Source of the DNA: Lachnospira multipara ATCC 19207
GTDB lineage: Bacteria; Bacillota; Clostridia; Lachnospirales; Lachnospiraceae
Assembly: GCF_000424105.1 (NCBI RefSeq)
Contig: NZ_AUJG01000002.1
Span: 62,001-126,000 of the forward strand
Direction of reading: 5' to 3'
DNA length: 64,000 nt
Part shown: positions 33,818 through 43,404 of the stretch, piece by piece
Layout of the letters: each line of letters starts with the position of its first letter
How positions within the stretch are numbered: position 1 is the stretch's first letter
Position numbers and translations under genes: made by a program
The notes under the pieces: model-generated
Told to the model about the DNA's origin: nothing
The model's input: the letters and a program-made list of their open reading frames with translations, nothing else
The model's database searches: none

Positions 33818-36785
33818 TATTATCAAAATCATCAAGTGAATCTAAATCATCTGGACTTACAATTTTATCAACCTTATTTTCAACCTTATCTTCTTCATAG
33901 TCTTCGACTTTGTTTCCTTTATCTTTGTTTGAAGAAACGGCTTTGTTTTCATTTTCAACACCATCTAATATCTCTAACTCTTTTACAGAATCCGGATCAT
34001 CTTCGAAGTACTCTTCAAAGAATTCTTCCTCTGGAATGTCATCGATTATGATGCTGTCGTTGTCCTCATTATCAATAATGATTTCTTCACGAAGCTTTTC
34101 CTTAATAAGCTTTTTCTTAACATCTTCACCTAGGATGATTGACTGTAAGAATACTGGTAGCTTATCTAATTTGCTCTCTTTTTTTCTAATCTTTTTTGAA
34201 ATAATATAGAGAACAATCAAAATGATAATACTTATAATGCTTACCACAATTCCTAGGATTGAATTAACTGGTGTGTACTTAAGGCTTACTGTATGTGAGC
34301 CCTCAGATACGCTTACCATAAGTAGAGCATCCTTAAAGGCGCTTGTTTCTACCTTCTTGCCATCAATGTAAACTGTCCAGCCATCATCGTATGGAATTGA
34401 GAAGAGGATATTTCCATCTTCGCTAGCATCAATAGTGCCTTCAATGCTTGTGCTTGAATAGTCTGTGACATTTAGTCCTGACTCATTTAGCTGCTCCATA
34501 GCTGATACATAGCGGCTCTCTTCAAGAGTATAAACCACAAGGCCCATAGAACTATCAGATTCAATCTCAATGTCATCCTCAGTTGTGTAGTAGCCTAAAT
34601 CAAGGATTGTACCTGTCTTAATATTGGTAAAATCTCTTGTTGTTGAATCATTAATAGTTACATGTATTGATGAGCAAGCAGAATTCTTAGTAATTAGGTA
34701 AAGGTGTCCGTCCTTTACAGGATTAAAATAAACCCAATTATCATTGCCGTATTCATATGTAAGTGTAAATACGTTTGAAATTCCAGTTAAGCTCTCAACT
34801 AAGCTATTAGTATTAACAATGCCATCGCTTGACTTAGTAGGATTCCAGTTATCCTCTGCGTCGGATGGAATTAAGTATCCTACAGGAAGTACATTTTCAT
34901 TCTTATAAATGAACTCACCGTTGTTGCCAGTTACATAGCTAATTAATGGTCCTTCGTTTAGAATCTTATTGCTAATTAGGTACTTAACTGAGAAAAGTGA
35001 GTTAGTAACTAGTGTTGAACCGTTGTAACCATAAGCGTTTGTGGAACTTTCAATTCCAAGGAAGCCAAAGAGCTTTGACATTCCAGCATTACTTGTGGAA
35101 GAGAAGTTTGAGATGGAATGGTAATTATGCCAAGCACCATCGTTTTTAGTTCTAGCACCAACCACCTTGTCCATTCTGTAAAATGTATCATCTTGACTTG
35201 CAACTTCTTCTGTAACATTTTCAACAGCATCAAAATCAATCTGATAAGATGAAAGGGATGTTGTGCCAAGGCCTGTATTATCCATGTTTATAGTTGCCTC
35301 AATGATACAAAGGGAATAGCAGGCAATTAGTAAAATCGGGCTCTTAAATTTCTTATTTCGCTTTAGATAGATTAAAAGGGCGTAGAGTAAAATAAAGGCG
35401 CCACTTATATAAACTGTCTTAAAATCATAGGTTTCATCGGATACAAAGAGCTGCTCAACAATTACTAGGAAGCCCATACTTATCCAGAAAGCAAGGGCAA
35501 GTTCTTTATTATTGAAGTTCTTTATATTATTAAAGGCCTCAAAGCAAATAATTAATACAAAGAAAATGTAAATAAAGGACTGACGTGCTGGCAAACTGTT
35601 TGGATAGTGGAAACCATGCCAAATGTAGTTTGGAATATTTAGGTTAAAGGAAATTAAAAAGATGAGTACTAGGGCCATCTTTGTGATCTTTTCCTTAGGC
35701 TTAACCTGTTTTGAAATAACGTAGAGTGGAAGTAAAATAAGGATTGCCACTCCGCAGTAAATATTAGGATGATGTTCTAGGGCTGTGTGCACTGGAATAT
35801 TAATTAAATGTCTTGTAAATTCCTTGATTATGCTAAAGTAGTTTGACCAAGTTGATGGGAAGGTCGAATTACTTGAAGCGGATAAGGAAAATGTATAAAT
35901 CTCAGGAAGGAGTAGAATTGCTGCTAGTCCTCCGGCTAGGAGAGAATAGAAGGCAAAGCTATACATTTTCTTAAAATATGCATAAAAAGACTTCTCGCCC
36001 TCGTAACAAATAATGAGCACGATAAAGTATAAAACCACGCTAATACAAACCATAATGGAAATGTAGTAGTTTGTGTAAATGCAAAGGCCAAGCATAATGC
36101 AGTAGAAAATGCCCTTATTTTGATTTACTAATCTTTCAAGACCAAGAATGATTAGTGGGAATAAAATGATGCAATCAAGCCACATAATATTCCAGCTATA
36201 AGCTGCTAAAAATCCACTAAAAGCATAGAAAATACCGAAAGGTACAATGCTTAATTTCTTAGTGTTAAAGTGCTTGGAAATGTAGAAAACAATTGCAAGG
36301 CTGGCTATTGAAAGCTTTGTTGCAATAATGTAGTCCATTACAACTGGTATGAATTTTTGTGGGAAAAATGCAATAATAAAATTCACTGGGCTTGCTAAAT
36401 AGTAAGCAAATAAGGATATGAAGTTAGTTCCCATACCAATATCCCAGGAATACCACAAAGAGTCACCAGATTTAATCTTTTCCCATAGTTCTGAGAAGAA
36501 TGGGGCATATTGATGATAACAATCTGATCTTAAGTATACATTATTGCCAAAGGGATAAATCTCTTTAATATAGTAAAGAGCAATATACATTATCAGTGGC
36601 AATACAAAAGCTACAATGTAAGTTATATTTCCTGAAGGCACAAGACCTGTGCTTTCTTCAAGTAGTCTAAATCGCTTTTTCTTTCTTGTTTTTATATTAG
36701 ATTTAGTTTCTCTTGATGAATCATGTTCTTGATTCAAAGTGTTTTTCTCTGTTTTTCCTAAGTTAAGATGACTTATATCTAACAC
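33813..36785 (-). CDS. YfhO-family polytopic membrane protein
   Basis: A 990-residue integral membrane protein. A short charged N-terminus (about 45 residues) is followed by a dozen or so membrane helices to about residue 500 (including YPFGNNVYLRSDCYHQYAPFFSELW in the first external loop). A large extracytoplasmic domain (about 510-835) and one more helix (about 845-865) precede a very acidic tail. The family (YfhO, GT-C-like) is associated with lipoteichoic acid or polymer glycosylation in Bacillus and Listeria; a glycosyltransferase role here is inferred. The start is GTG at 36785, after GGGGGAAG. It is divergent from comEA. Confidence 0.8.
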   Translation of the reverse strand: MLDISHLNLGKTEKNTLNQEHDSSRETKSNIKTRKKKRFRLLEESTGLVPSGNITYIVAFVLPLIMYIALYYIKEIYPFGNNVYLRSDCYHQYAPFFSELWEKIKSGDSLWYSWDIGMGTNFISLFAYYLASPVNFIIAFFPQKFIPVVMDYIIATKLSIASLAIVFYISKHFNTKKLSIVPFGIFYAFSGFLAAYSWNIMWLDCIILFPLIILGLERLVNQNKGIFYCIMLGLCIYTNYYISIMVCISVVLYFIVLIICYEGEKSFYAYFKKMYSFAFYSLLAGGLAAILLLPEIYTFSLSASSNSTFPSTWSNYFSIIKEFTRHLINIPVHTALEHHPNIYCGVAILILLPLYVISKQVKPKEKITKMALVLIFLISFNLNIPNYIWHGFHYPNSLPARQSFIYIFFVLIICFEAFNNIKNFNNKELALAFWISMGFLVIVEQLFVSDETYDFKTVYISGAFILLYALLIYLKRNKKFKSPILLIACYSLCIIEATINMDNTGLGTTSLSSYQIDFDAVENVTEEVASQDDTFYRMDKVVGARTKNDGAWHNYHSISNFSSTSNAGMSKLFGFLGIESSTNAYGYNGSTLVTNSLFSVKYLISNKILNEGPLISYVTGNNGEFIYKNENVLPVGYLIPSDAEDNWNPTKSSDGIVNTNSLVESLTGISNVFTLTYEYGNDNWVYFNPVKDGHLYLITKNSACSSIHVTINDSTTRDFTNIKTGTILDLGYYTTEDDIEIESDSSMGLVVYTLEESRYVSAMEQLNESGLNVTDYSSTSIEGTIDASEDGNILFSIPYDDGWTVYIDGKKVETSAFKDALLMVSVSEGSHTVSLKYTPVNSILGIVVSIISIIILIVLYIISKKIRKKESKLDKLPVFLQSIILGEDVKKKLIKEKLREEIIIDNEDNDSIIIDDIPEEEFFEEYFEDDPDSVKELEILDGVENENKAVSSNKDKGNKVEDYEEDKVENKVDKIVSPDDLDSLDDFDNI

Positions 36786-37033
36786 TTTAAACTTCCCCCG
36801 TTTTAATTTATTTGGGGATTATAAAAATGTATCAAAAAAAGACGTATTAAAGTCAAAATCCCCTAAACGACTGTAATACTCTTACTATTTTAACAAAAAG
36901 AGCAATTAGTGTAAATAAATATAAGGATTATATACAAATTATTCTGTAATATTGTCTTGTAAATTTTGTAACATTTTTGTAAAATATTATTTGTACGCAG
37001 AGGGACCTTTATGTAAATTAAAGGAGCGTATAA
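36786..37033. other. Divergent intergenic region, yfhO-like / comEA
   Basis: 248 bases, very AT-rich, carrying the control regions of two divergent genes. Apart from the TGTAA direct repeats near 36958-36983 I see no clear sigma-A promoter for either side and no small gene. Confidence 0.6.
36958..36990 (+). promoter_or_regulatory. Candidate WalR-like binding site and promoter of the comEA operon
   Basis: TGTAAA (36958-36963), then TGTAAC (36967-36972), 5 bases, TGTAAA (36978-36983). The last two fit TGTWAH-N5-TGTWAH, the WalR consensus of Bacillus and Staphylococcus. A TATTAT (36985-36990) follows at once without a good -35 box, as at activator-dependent promoters. The operon encodes a WalR-like regulator, so autoregulation is plausible but unproven. 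Confidence 0.45.
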
Positions 37034-37681
37034 ATGAAACTTTTAAAAATATATAATAAATATAGATATTGGCTAAGATATGTAATTATGGGCATTGCGA
37101 TAGTTGTCCTTGGAATAATTTATATTTTTAGCAGGGATTTTGATAAATTAAACATAAATAATAATGACATTCAAAACGATGTAGAGGAAAGCACAGAATT
37201 TGTAACATTTTCTCAAACACAGACAGAGGAGACTAGTAAGATTTACGTATACGTCTGTGGGGAGGTGCAAAATCCTGGGGTTTATGAATGTAATAACGGT
37301 GATAGAGTGATTGACGCTATTAATTTAGCAGGCGGTGCTCTTGAAGGCTCAAATTTAACGAATTTAAATCTAGCAGATAAGCTATCTGATGGATTAAAGA
37401 TATATATTCCTAATATTAATGAAGAAGGGTCAGAGTATTCTTTTAGTGAGACGGGTGGATCATCTAATGGTTTTTCTAATGAAAAAACTAAGAAGGTGAA
37501 CATTAATAGCGCAACTAAAGAAGAACTTATGACTCTTAAAGGCATTGGAGAATCAAAGGCTGAGGCGATTATTTCCTATAGAAAGGAAAAAGGCGCCTTT
37601 AAATCTATTGAGGATATTAAGAATATATCTGGGATTAAAGAGCAAGCGTTTGATAAAATCAAAGATTTTATTTGTGTTTAA
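37034..37681 (+). CDS. comEA: ComEA-type DNA-uptake protein (SLBB + helix-hairpin-helix)
   Basis: A 215-residue membrane-anchored DNA receptor of the competence machinery. The N-terminal helix (about residues 15-34) is followed by an acidic linker, an SLBB domain (about 70-125: YVYVCGEVQNPGVYECNNGDRVIDAINLAGG) and tandem helix-hairpin-helix motifs (about 155-213: INSATKEELMTLKGIGESKAEAI, DIKNISGIKEQAFDKIKD) that bind double-stranded DNA. An AAAGGAG site precedes the ATG. comEC is four genes downstream, with a two-component system between them. Confidence 0.92.
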   Translation: MKLLKIYNKYRYWLRYVIMGIAIVVLGIIYIFSRDFDKLNINNNDIQNDVEESTEFVTFSQTQTEETSKIYVYVCGEVQNPGVYECNNGDRVIDAINLAGGALEGSNLTNLNLADKLSDGLKIYIPNINEEGSEYSFSETGGSSNGFSNEKTKKVNINSATKEELMTLKGIGESKAEAIISYRKEKGAFKSIEDIKNISGIKEQAFDKIKDFICV

Positions 37682-37704
37682 AATAAAATAGTAGGAGATT
37701 TGGT

Positions 37705-38394
37705 ATGGCTGACAAGGTTTTAGTAGTAGATGATGAAAAGTTGATTGTAAAGGGATTAAAGTTTAGTCTTCTTCAGGATTATAAGACTGTTGATGTGGCT
37801 TATGACGGGGAAGAAGCGCTTAATTTAGCCAAAGAGAATAATTACGATATTATTTTACTTGATATTATGCTTCCGAAGATGGATGGACTTGAAGTTTGTC
37901 AGCAGATACGTGAATTTTCAGATGTACCAATTATTATGTTAACTGCTAAGGGCAATGACATGGATAAGATTTTAGGTCTTGAATACGGGGCTGATGATTA
38001 TATAACAAAGCCTTTTAATATATTAGAGGTTAAGGCTAGAATGAAGGCTATTCTTAGAAGAAATAAGTCTAAGAGCCAGGAAGAGAAAAAGTCAAACCTT
38101 ATTACTGCAGGAGATATGAAGATTGATATTGATGGACGTAATCTCTTTATTGAGAATAAGGAAATCTATCTTACTGCTAAGGAGTTTGATTTACTTGAAA
38201 TTCTTGCTTCAAACCCAACTAAGGTTTACTCCCGTGATAGCCTCTTAAAGAAGGTTTGGGGAAGTGATTACCCAGGAGATGCAAGAACTGTAGATGTCCA
38301 TGTTAGAAGACTAAGAGAAAAGATTGAAAAGAATCCATCAGATCCACAGTATGTACATACAAAGTGGGGCGTGGGTTATTATTTTAATGTCTAA
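37705..38394 (+). CDS. OmpR/PhoB-family response regulator, WalR/MtrA-like
   Basis: A 229-residue regulator. The receiver domain has acidic pocket DD at 9-10, phosphoacceptor Asp53 (ILLDIMLPKMDG), MLTAK and Lys in ITKPF. The winged-helix output domain ends with SDYPGDARTVDVHVRRLREK, where the recognition helix is very close to that of WalR as I recall it (GDxRTVDVxVRRLREKIE). It lies between comEA and its cognate kinase gene, 23 bases after comEA. Expected targets are cell-wall or envelope genes and possibly its own operon. Confidence 0.9.
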   Translation: MADKVLVVDDEKLIVKGLKFSLLQDYKTVDVAYDGEEALNLAKENNYDIILLDIMLPKMDGLEVCQQIREFSDVPIIMLTAKGNDMDKILGLEYGADDYITKPFNILEVKARMKAILRRNKSKSQEEKKSNLITAGDMKIDIDGRNLFIENKEIYLTAKEFDLLEILASNPTKVYSRDSLLKKVWGSDYPGDARTVDVHVRRLREKIEKNPSDPQYVHTKWGVGYYFNV

Positions 38395-38411
38395 TAGTAA
38401 GTGGTATATAT

Positions 38412-39890
38412 ATGGTGAAGGTAAGAAGAAAAAGAAAGAAAATAAGTATTACAAAAATAAGGAAAAGGTTAGTTGCCTTTTTTAAACGATTGTCGGTTAT
38501 CGAATACATTTTCATAAGCCTTATTTCTTGCGGAACCCTATTCTTGGCGACTTTTGTAATTGATAAGGCATATTATGATGCTTTGGTAGATAAATATATT
38601 TCCAACCTGCAGAATACTACAGTAATTGCAGCGGCGGAATACTCTAATTATGCTAGTTTAGAAGATGCAGTTGAAAGTGGTATGAATAATAGGCTTAATG
38701 TAGCTTCAGCCATTGGTAATGTTAGACTTAGACTTGTAAATTCTAACTTAGAAGTTACTTGGGATACCTATGGAACGGATACTTCTAAGACTTTGATTAA
38801 TTCTAAGATTCTTCAGATTTTTCAAAATGAAAAGACAATATCGGAATTTGACAAGGAGAACGGCAAGGTAGAAACAGCCACTCCTGTTTATAATTCTAGT
38901 GATGAATTAATCGCGGTTTTAATAGGTGACCTAGATGAATCAGAGGTTGCAGATGTATTTGAATATGTGGATGACATTGATTTTGCCCTTCATATTATTC
39001 TTGTGACTGTTTTGCTTGTGATTTTATTTATTAACATCCATTTGATTTATAAAAAGCTAAATAAAAAGTTAGATCTTGTGGCAGATATTGCTCAAGGTCA
39101 TACAGATAGACGTTTGCCTGAGGGCAAATTAACAGAATATAAAAGATTTGCTAGTGATTTTAATAAGATTTTGGATGCGGCTAGTAAGGTGGATGATTCA
39201 AGGAGTGAGTTTGTGTCAAATGTATCTCATGAATTAAAGACACCTATTACTTCAATCAAGGTTTTAGCGGATTCTCTTAATACAGGAGAGGATTTCCCAA
39301 TTGAAGTCTATAAGGAATTTATGGCGGATATTGTTACTGAGATTGATAGAGAAAGTAAGATTATTGATGATTTATTAGCACTAGTTAGAATGGATAAGTC
39401 AGCTTCAGCACTTAATATTACAGCAGTTAACATGAATGAAATGTTAGAGCTGGTTTTAAGAAGACTTCAGCCTATTGCTAAAAAGAAGAATATTGACGTC
39501 TTATTTGAAAGCTTTAGACCAGTAATTGCCAACATTGATGAAGTGAAGATGACTAGAGTTATTACGAATTTAGTAGAGAATGCTATTAAATATAATGAGA
39601 GTAATGGCTGGGTTCATGTTTCCCTTAACGCCGATCACCAATACTTCTATATAAAGGTGGAGGATTCAGGCATGGGAATTCCAAAGGAGAGCCAAGACAA
39701 GGTATTTGATAGATTTTATAGAGTCGATAAGGCTAGATCAAGACAGACAGGTGGTACAGGACTTGGTCTATCAATTGTCAAAAATATTATTCTTATGCAT
39801 CATGGAACAATTAAGTTACATAGTGAAGAAGACGTGGGAACAGTATTTACCATTAGAGTTCCAATTAACTATGTAAAAGAAGTTAAATGA
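38412..39890 (+). CDS. Membrane sensor histidine kinase
   Basis: A 492-residue kinase paired with the preceding regulator. Two membrane helices (about residues 30-52 and 192-213) bracket an extracytoplasmic sensor domain of about 140 residues. A HAMP-like linker follows, then the H-box FVSNVSHELKTPI with phosphoacceptor His273. The ATPase domain has N-box NLVENAIKYNE, G1 DSGMGIP, F-box FDRFYR and G2 GGTGLGLSI. No PAS domain is visible, unlike Bacillus WalK. Its last codon overlaps an ATG upstream of the GerMN lipoprotein gene. Confidence 0.92.
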   Translation: MVKVRRKRKKISITKIRKRLVAFFKRLSVIEYIFISLISCGTLFLATFVIDKAYYDALVDKYISNLQNTTVIAAAEYSNYASLEDAVESGMNNRLNVASAIGNVRLRLVNSNLEVTWDTYGTDTSKTLINSKILQIFQNEKTISEFDKENGKVETATPVYNSSDELIAVLIGDLDESEVADVFEYVDDIDFALHIILVTVLLVILFINIHLIYKKLNKKLDLVADIAQGHTDRRLPEGKLTEYKRFASDFNKILDAASKVDDSRSEFVSNVSHELKTPITSIKVLADSLNTGEDFPIEVYKEFMADIVTEIDRESKIIDDLLALVRMDKSASALNITAVNMNEMLELVLRRLQPIAKKKNIDVLFESFRPVIANIDEVKMTRVITNLVENAIKYNESNGWVHVSLNADHQYFYIKVEDSGMGIPKESQDKVFDRFYRVDKARSRQTGGTGLGLSIVKNIILMHHGTIKLHSEEDVGTVFTIRVPINYVKEVK

Positions 39891-39901
39891 TAGGGGACAA
39901 T

Positions 39902-40801
39902 ATGAAAAAGATAACTGGTATGATTTTAATCGCAACTATGTTAATAAATTTAGTGGCTTGTCAGACTAGTGGCAGCAGCTATTTTTATTATTACACTAAT
40001 ACAAGTTGCGTAGAACTTATAAAGAAGGAAACAAAGTTAAAGACTGACTCGAATGAAGAAATAATCAAGGCTTTAATTGATTGCATGGGCACTAAAAGCA
40101 GTGACAAGAAGGAATGTGTTATTAAGCCAGATTATGTAACAGATCCTACAGTTTCAATTTCAAACGACTATTGCTTACTTGATTTTGATAGTAGTTATTA
40201 TCAAATGGATTCCTATACGGAAGTTTTATATAGAGCTGCAATGGTTAAGGAAATCACTCAGCTAAAGGACATTGAATACGTGGAATTTAATGTAGATGGC
40301 GAGGATCTTGTAAAGAATAATAAAGAAGTTGGGGTAATGACAGCCTCTGACTTTGTAGATGATGCCAATAACGGCGATGATTCCGTTGAGTGGACTAATG
40401 TTACCCTTTATTTTGCAACAAAATCCGGGGACAAGTTAATTAGATACAATAGAACTCTTTCTCATAGCAGCAATGTTTCGGCTGAAAAGCTAGTGATTGA
40501 GACTTTAATAAAGGGTCCAACCCAGGCAGGTTTTTATAGAACCCTTCCAAGTGATGTGAGAGTCCTTAGCGTATCTGTAATCGATGGAATTTGCTATCTT
40601 AACCTTTCAAGCGAATTTGTTGATGAAATGGTAAATGTTACAAGTGAAATTCCAATTTACTCAATTACAAATTCTCTTTGTAGTTTAGAGGGCATCGACG
40701 CAGTAAGAATTCTAGTTAATGGTGACTCCTCAATTTCCTTTAGAGAGTCCATTAGCCTAGATACAGAGTTTGAATTTAACGAATCATTGATTAATGAATA
40801 A
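39902..40801 (+). CDS. Lipoprotein with two GerMN domains
   Basis: A 299-residue exported protein. The signal peptide ends in the lipobox LVAC (MKKITGMILIATMLINLVAC). Two GerMN (sporulation/germination GerM-type) domains follow: one about residues 40-125 and one about 150-275 (VTLYFATKSGDKL, ETLIKGPTQAGFYRTLP, YLNLSSEFVDEM). AGGGGAC places the start at 39902 rather than at the overlapping ATG 39887. The order regulator-kinase-GerMN lipoprotein resembles actinobacterial mtrA-mtrB-lpqB, where the lipoprotein modulates the kinase; the same role is inferred here. Confidence 0.82.
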   Translation: MKKITGMILIATMLINLVACQTSGSSYFYYYTNTSCVELIKKETKLKTDSNEEIIKALIDCMGTKSSDKKECVIKPDYVTDPTVSISNDYCLLDFDSSYYQMDSYTEVLYRAAMVKEITQLKDIEYVEFNVDGEDLVKNNKEVGVMTASDFVDDANNGDDSVEWTNVTLYFATKSGDKLIRYNRTLSHSSNVSAEKLVIETLIKGPTQAGFYRTLPSDVRVLSVSVIDGICYLNLSSEFVDEMVNVTSEIPIYSITNSLCSLEGIDAVRILVNGDSSISFRESISLDTEFEFNESLINE

Positions 40802-40877
40802 TAACTAATGAGAAAGCTATTTTGTAATCTTAGATTAAAAAAAATAGATTATAGTTTGAGAGTATATAGGAAAGATT

Positions 40878-43340
40878 ATGGAAAGACCAATTTTTATTGC
40901 AGCTATTTTTGCATTAATAACTGCATTTACATCTATATTTCTAGGGCAGGAATTGACTATTTTTGTCCTAATTACAGGACTTCTTATACTTCTAGCTTTA
41001 AGGGAGTATAAGAAAGTCTCTTATCTATATTTAATAATTCTATTAATAATTCCCATTGTAAGTATTAGGTCGTATTTTTACAAAAACCAAGCTAAGTTAA
41101 TTTCTAATCTAGAAGTTAAGGAGGAGCTTAATACAAATGTATCAGGTTACGTAACTTGTATCACCAAGACGGAAAACGGAATAAGCTTTAGGCTTATGAA
41201 TGTAAGGGTTGAGGTGGATAAAGATGTTTACCATGCTGATGATCATGCTAGTGATTATGGTAGCGAAAAGACTGCTTCTGAGAAGTTTTCAATTCTAGTT
41301 TATGCAGAGGCTAATACAGACCTTTTAGAGGGAGATTATATTGAGGCTAGTGGTAAATTAAAGAGGCTAAATACTAGTAGAAATGAAGGAAATTATAATC
41401 AAGAAGAATATTATAAATCCCTTGGAATAAGGGCATCTTTTACGATTTCAGATTTGAAAAAAATAGACAAATCTAAAACGGGGATCTACCCAGAACTTTT
41501 TAGACTAAAGGGGAATTTAATTAGAGTTTACGATAAAATTTTTACAAAAGACAAAGCAGCTATTGTAAAGGCCATGACCCTTGGAGTAAGAACAGATTTA
41601 ACAGAACAACAAAAGCTAGATTTTAAGGATAGTGGAATAGCTCACCTACTTTCAATTTCAGCCCTTCATGTATCCTTACTTGGCCTTACAATTTATAAAC
41701 TACTAAAGAGAAAACTGGATTATTTAGTTGCGGCCATTATAGCTGTATTTATTATGCTATCTTATCTAATAATTACTAATAATGGTATTAGCTGTAGAAG
41801 AGCGGTAATTATGTTAATTGCTTATTGTATTGCGGATAATCTAGCTAGGTCTAATGATTTAATTACAACTATTTCTTTAAGCTTGATAATTTTAATAGTA
41901 GATGATCCTTACGTTATAACTAATACGGGTTTTTTACTATCCTTTTTATCCATGGCAGCTATCGCCTTTATTTATCCAATAGTTATAAATGATGAGAAAA
42001 TCCTTATGCTTTTTAAAAGAGAAGAATTGAATAAAAAGGACATGAAACAAAAGATAAAAAGAAAGCTTAGTGAAGCTTTTTGCCTTAGTCTATCTATTCA
42101 AATCGCTACACTTCCTGTAATTATTCTAATGAATTATGAAGTTGCTTTACTTTCTGTACTACTTAATTTAATTGTAATTCCCCTATTTAGCCTTCTTATG
42201 GTAAGTGCTTTTCTTTCTGGAATCATAGGACTTTTTAATATATTTTTATCCTTGCTTTTTGCAGGAAGTTCAAATTACATATTAGATTTTTATAGCCTAC
42301 TTATGAAGATTAGCACAAGCTTTAAGGGTTCCATAATTCTAACGGGGGCTCCAAGAAGAGAATTTGTAATTGCGTATTATCTAATCCTTTTGGTAATTAT
42401 AATTTTGGCTAAACTACTAAGAGATGAGATTCTATTTAAATATGTCTCTTTCTTTCAAAAAACTCTATTTGGCGCATACATTTTACTAATAATAATTGGG
42501 CTTAATCTTCACTACAAGGAGCTGTCAGGCCTTAATATTGTTAGTCTTGATGTGGGGCAGGGGGATTGCCAGCTAGTTAGCTTAGAGGGAAAAAATTTCC
42601 TACTTGATGGTGGTAGTACTGATGTTAAAAATGTTGGAGAGTATCGCATTTATCCTAGCCTTAAATATAGAGGAATTAAAAGTCTTGAGGCCATAACGGT
42701 GAGCCACTTTGATTCAGATCACGTAAATGGTTTAATTGAACTTCTTGAAAAGGCAGATAGACTTGAAATAAAGAAAATCGTAATTCCGGATGTAGAAAAG
42801 CTAGAGGAGAACGAAAATTATCTAAAAATGATAAAGCTAGCAAAGGAGCGAGGTATTAAGCTAGAATATATTAAGGCTGGGGATGTCTTATATTTTCAAA
42901 AGAATAAGGGCTTTAAAATCACATGCCTGCATCCCCTTAAAAATTTTAATTATGAGGATGCTAATGATTACTCCACATCCTTTTTAATAAATTACGGGGA
43001 CTTTAAGGCTTTAACTATTGGTGATGCAACTGCTTTAGCTGAAAAAGCTATAATGGATAATGCTATGGCTTTTGGAGTAGATATTAGTAATATCAACCTT
43101 TTAAAGGTGGGGCATCACGGCTCAAAGACAAGCTCAAGTAAGGAATTTATTGATTTTACAAAGCCAAGTTTTAGTATAATTTCTTGTGGCATTAAGAATA
43201 GATATCATCATCCAAATGAGGAGACCTTAGATAAATTAAATGCTATAAATTCTAAAATTTATATTACAAGTAAGATTGGCGAAATTATGATAAATACTAA
43301 GAATTCCGGGAAATTAACTATAAGGGGATACTTAGATTAG
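40878..43340 (+). CDS. comEC: ComEC/Rec2 competence DNA channel
   Basis: An 820-residue membrane protein that carries transforming single-stranded DNA across the membrane. The N-terminal helices and OB-like DUF4131 region (1-200) are followed by the ComEC channel domain (about 220-500, IAHLLSISALHVSLLGL; GISCRRAVIMLI). A C-terminal metallo-beta-lactamase domain follows (about 555-800, SHFDSDHVNG; GHHGSKTSSS; HHPNEETL), thought to degrade the non-transported strand. All metal-binding motifs are present. Only a weak AGGA precedes the ATG. Together with comEA this supports a genetic capacity for DNA uptake. Confidence 0.9.
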   Translation: MERPIFIAAIFALITAFTSIFLGQELTIFVLITGLLILLALREYKKVSYLYLIILLIIPIVSIRSYFYKNQAKLISNLEVKEELNTNVSGYVTCITKTENGISFRLMNVRVEVDKDVYHADDHASDYGSEKTASEKFSILVYAEANTDLLEGDYIEASGKLKRLNTSRNEGNYNQEEYYKSLGIRASFTISDLKKIDKSKTGIYPELFRLKGNLIRVYDKIFTKDKAAIVKAMTLGVRTDLTEQQKLDFKDSGIAHLLSISALHVSLLGLTIYKLLKRKLDYLVAAIIAVFIMLSYLIITNNGISCRRAVIMLIAYCIADNLARSNDLITTISLSLIILIVDDPYVITNTGFLLSFLSMAAIAFIYPIVINDEKILMLFKREELNKKDMKQKIKRKLSEAFCLSLSIQIATLPVIILMNYEVALLSVLLNLIVIPLFSLLMVSAFLSGIIGLFNIFLSLLFAGSSNYILDFYSLLMKISTSFKGSIILTGAPRREFVIAYYLILLVIIILAKLLRDEILFKYVSFFQKTLFGAYILLIIIGLNLHYKELSGLNIVSLDVGQGDCQLVSLEGKNFLLDGGSTDVKNVGEYRIYPSLKYRGIKSLEAITVSHFDSDHVNGLIELLEKADRLEIKKIVIPDVEKLEENENYLKMIKLAKERGIKLEYIKAGDVLYFQKNKGFKITCLHPLKNFNYEDANDYSTSFLINYGDFKALTIGDATALAEKAIMDNAMAFGVDISNINLLKVGHHGSKTSSSKEFIDFTKPSFSIISCGIKNRYHHPNEETLDKLNAINSKIYITSKIGEIMINTKNSGKLTIRGYLD

Positions 43341-43342
43341 TT

Positions 43343-43371
43343 TTGATTCTTGCCCTAATACATGGTATAGT
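43343..43371 (+). promoter_or_regulatory. Sigma-A promoter for holA
   Basis: TTGATT (43343-43348), 17-bp spacer, TATAGT (43366-43371), 33 bases before the start codon and just after comEC. Confidence 0.65.
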
Positions 43372-43404
43372 TGAAGGGATTAATGGATAATTAGGAGTGA
43401 CTAA

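Noticed and set aside
33836-34209. Plus-strand frames opposite the end of the yfhO-like gene
   Set aside because: They are antisense shadows of the acidic tail coding region.
40808-41011. 67-codon frame overlapping the start of comEC
   Set aside because: Out of frame with comEC, low complexity (Tyr/Cys-rich), and no independent support.
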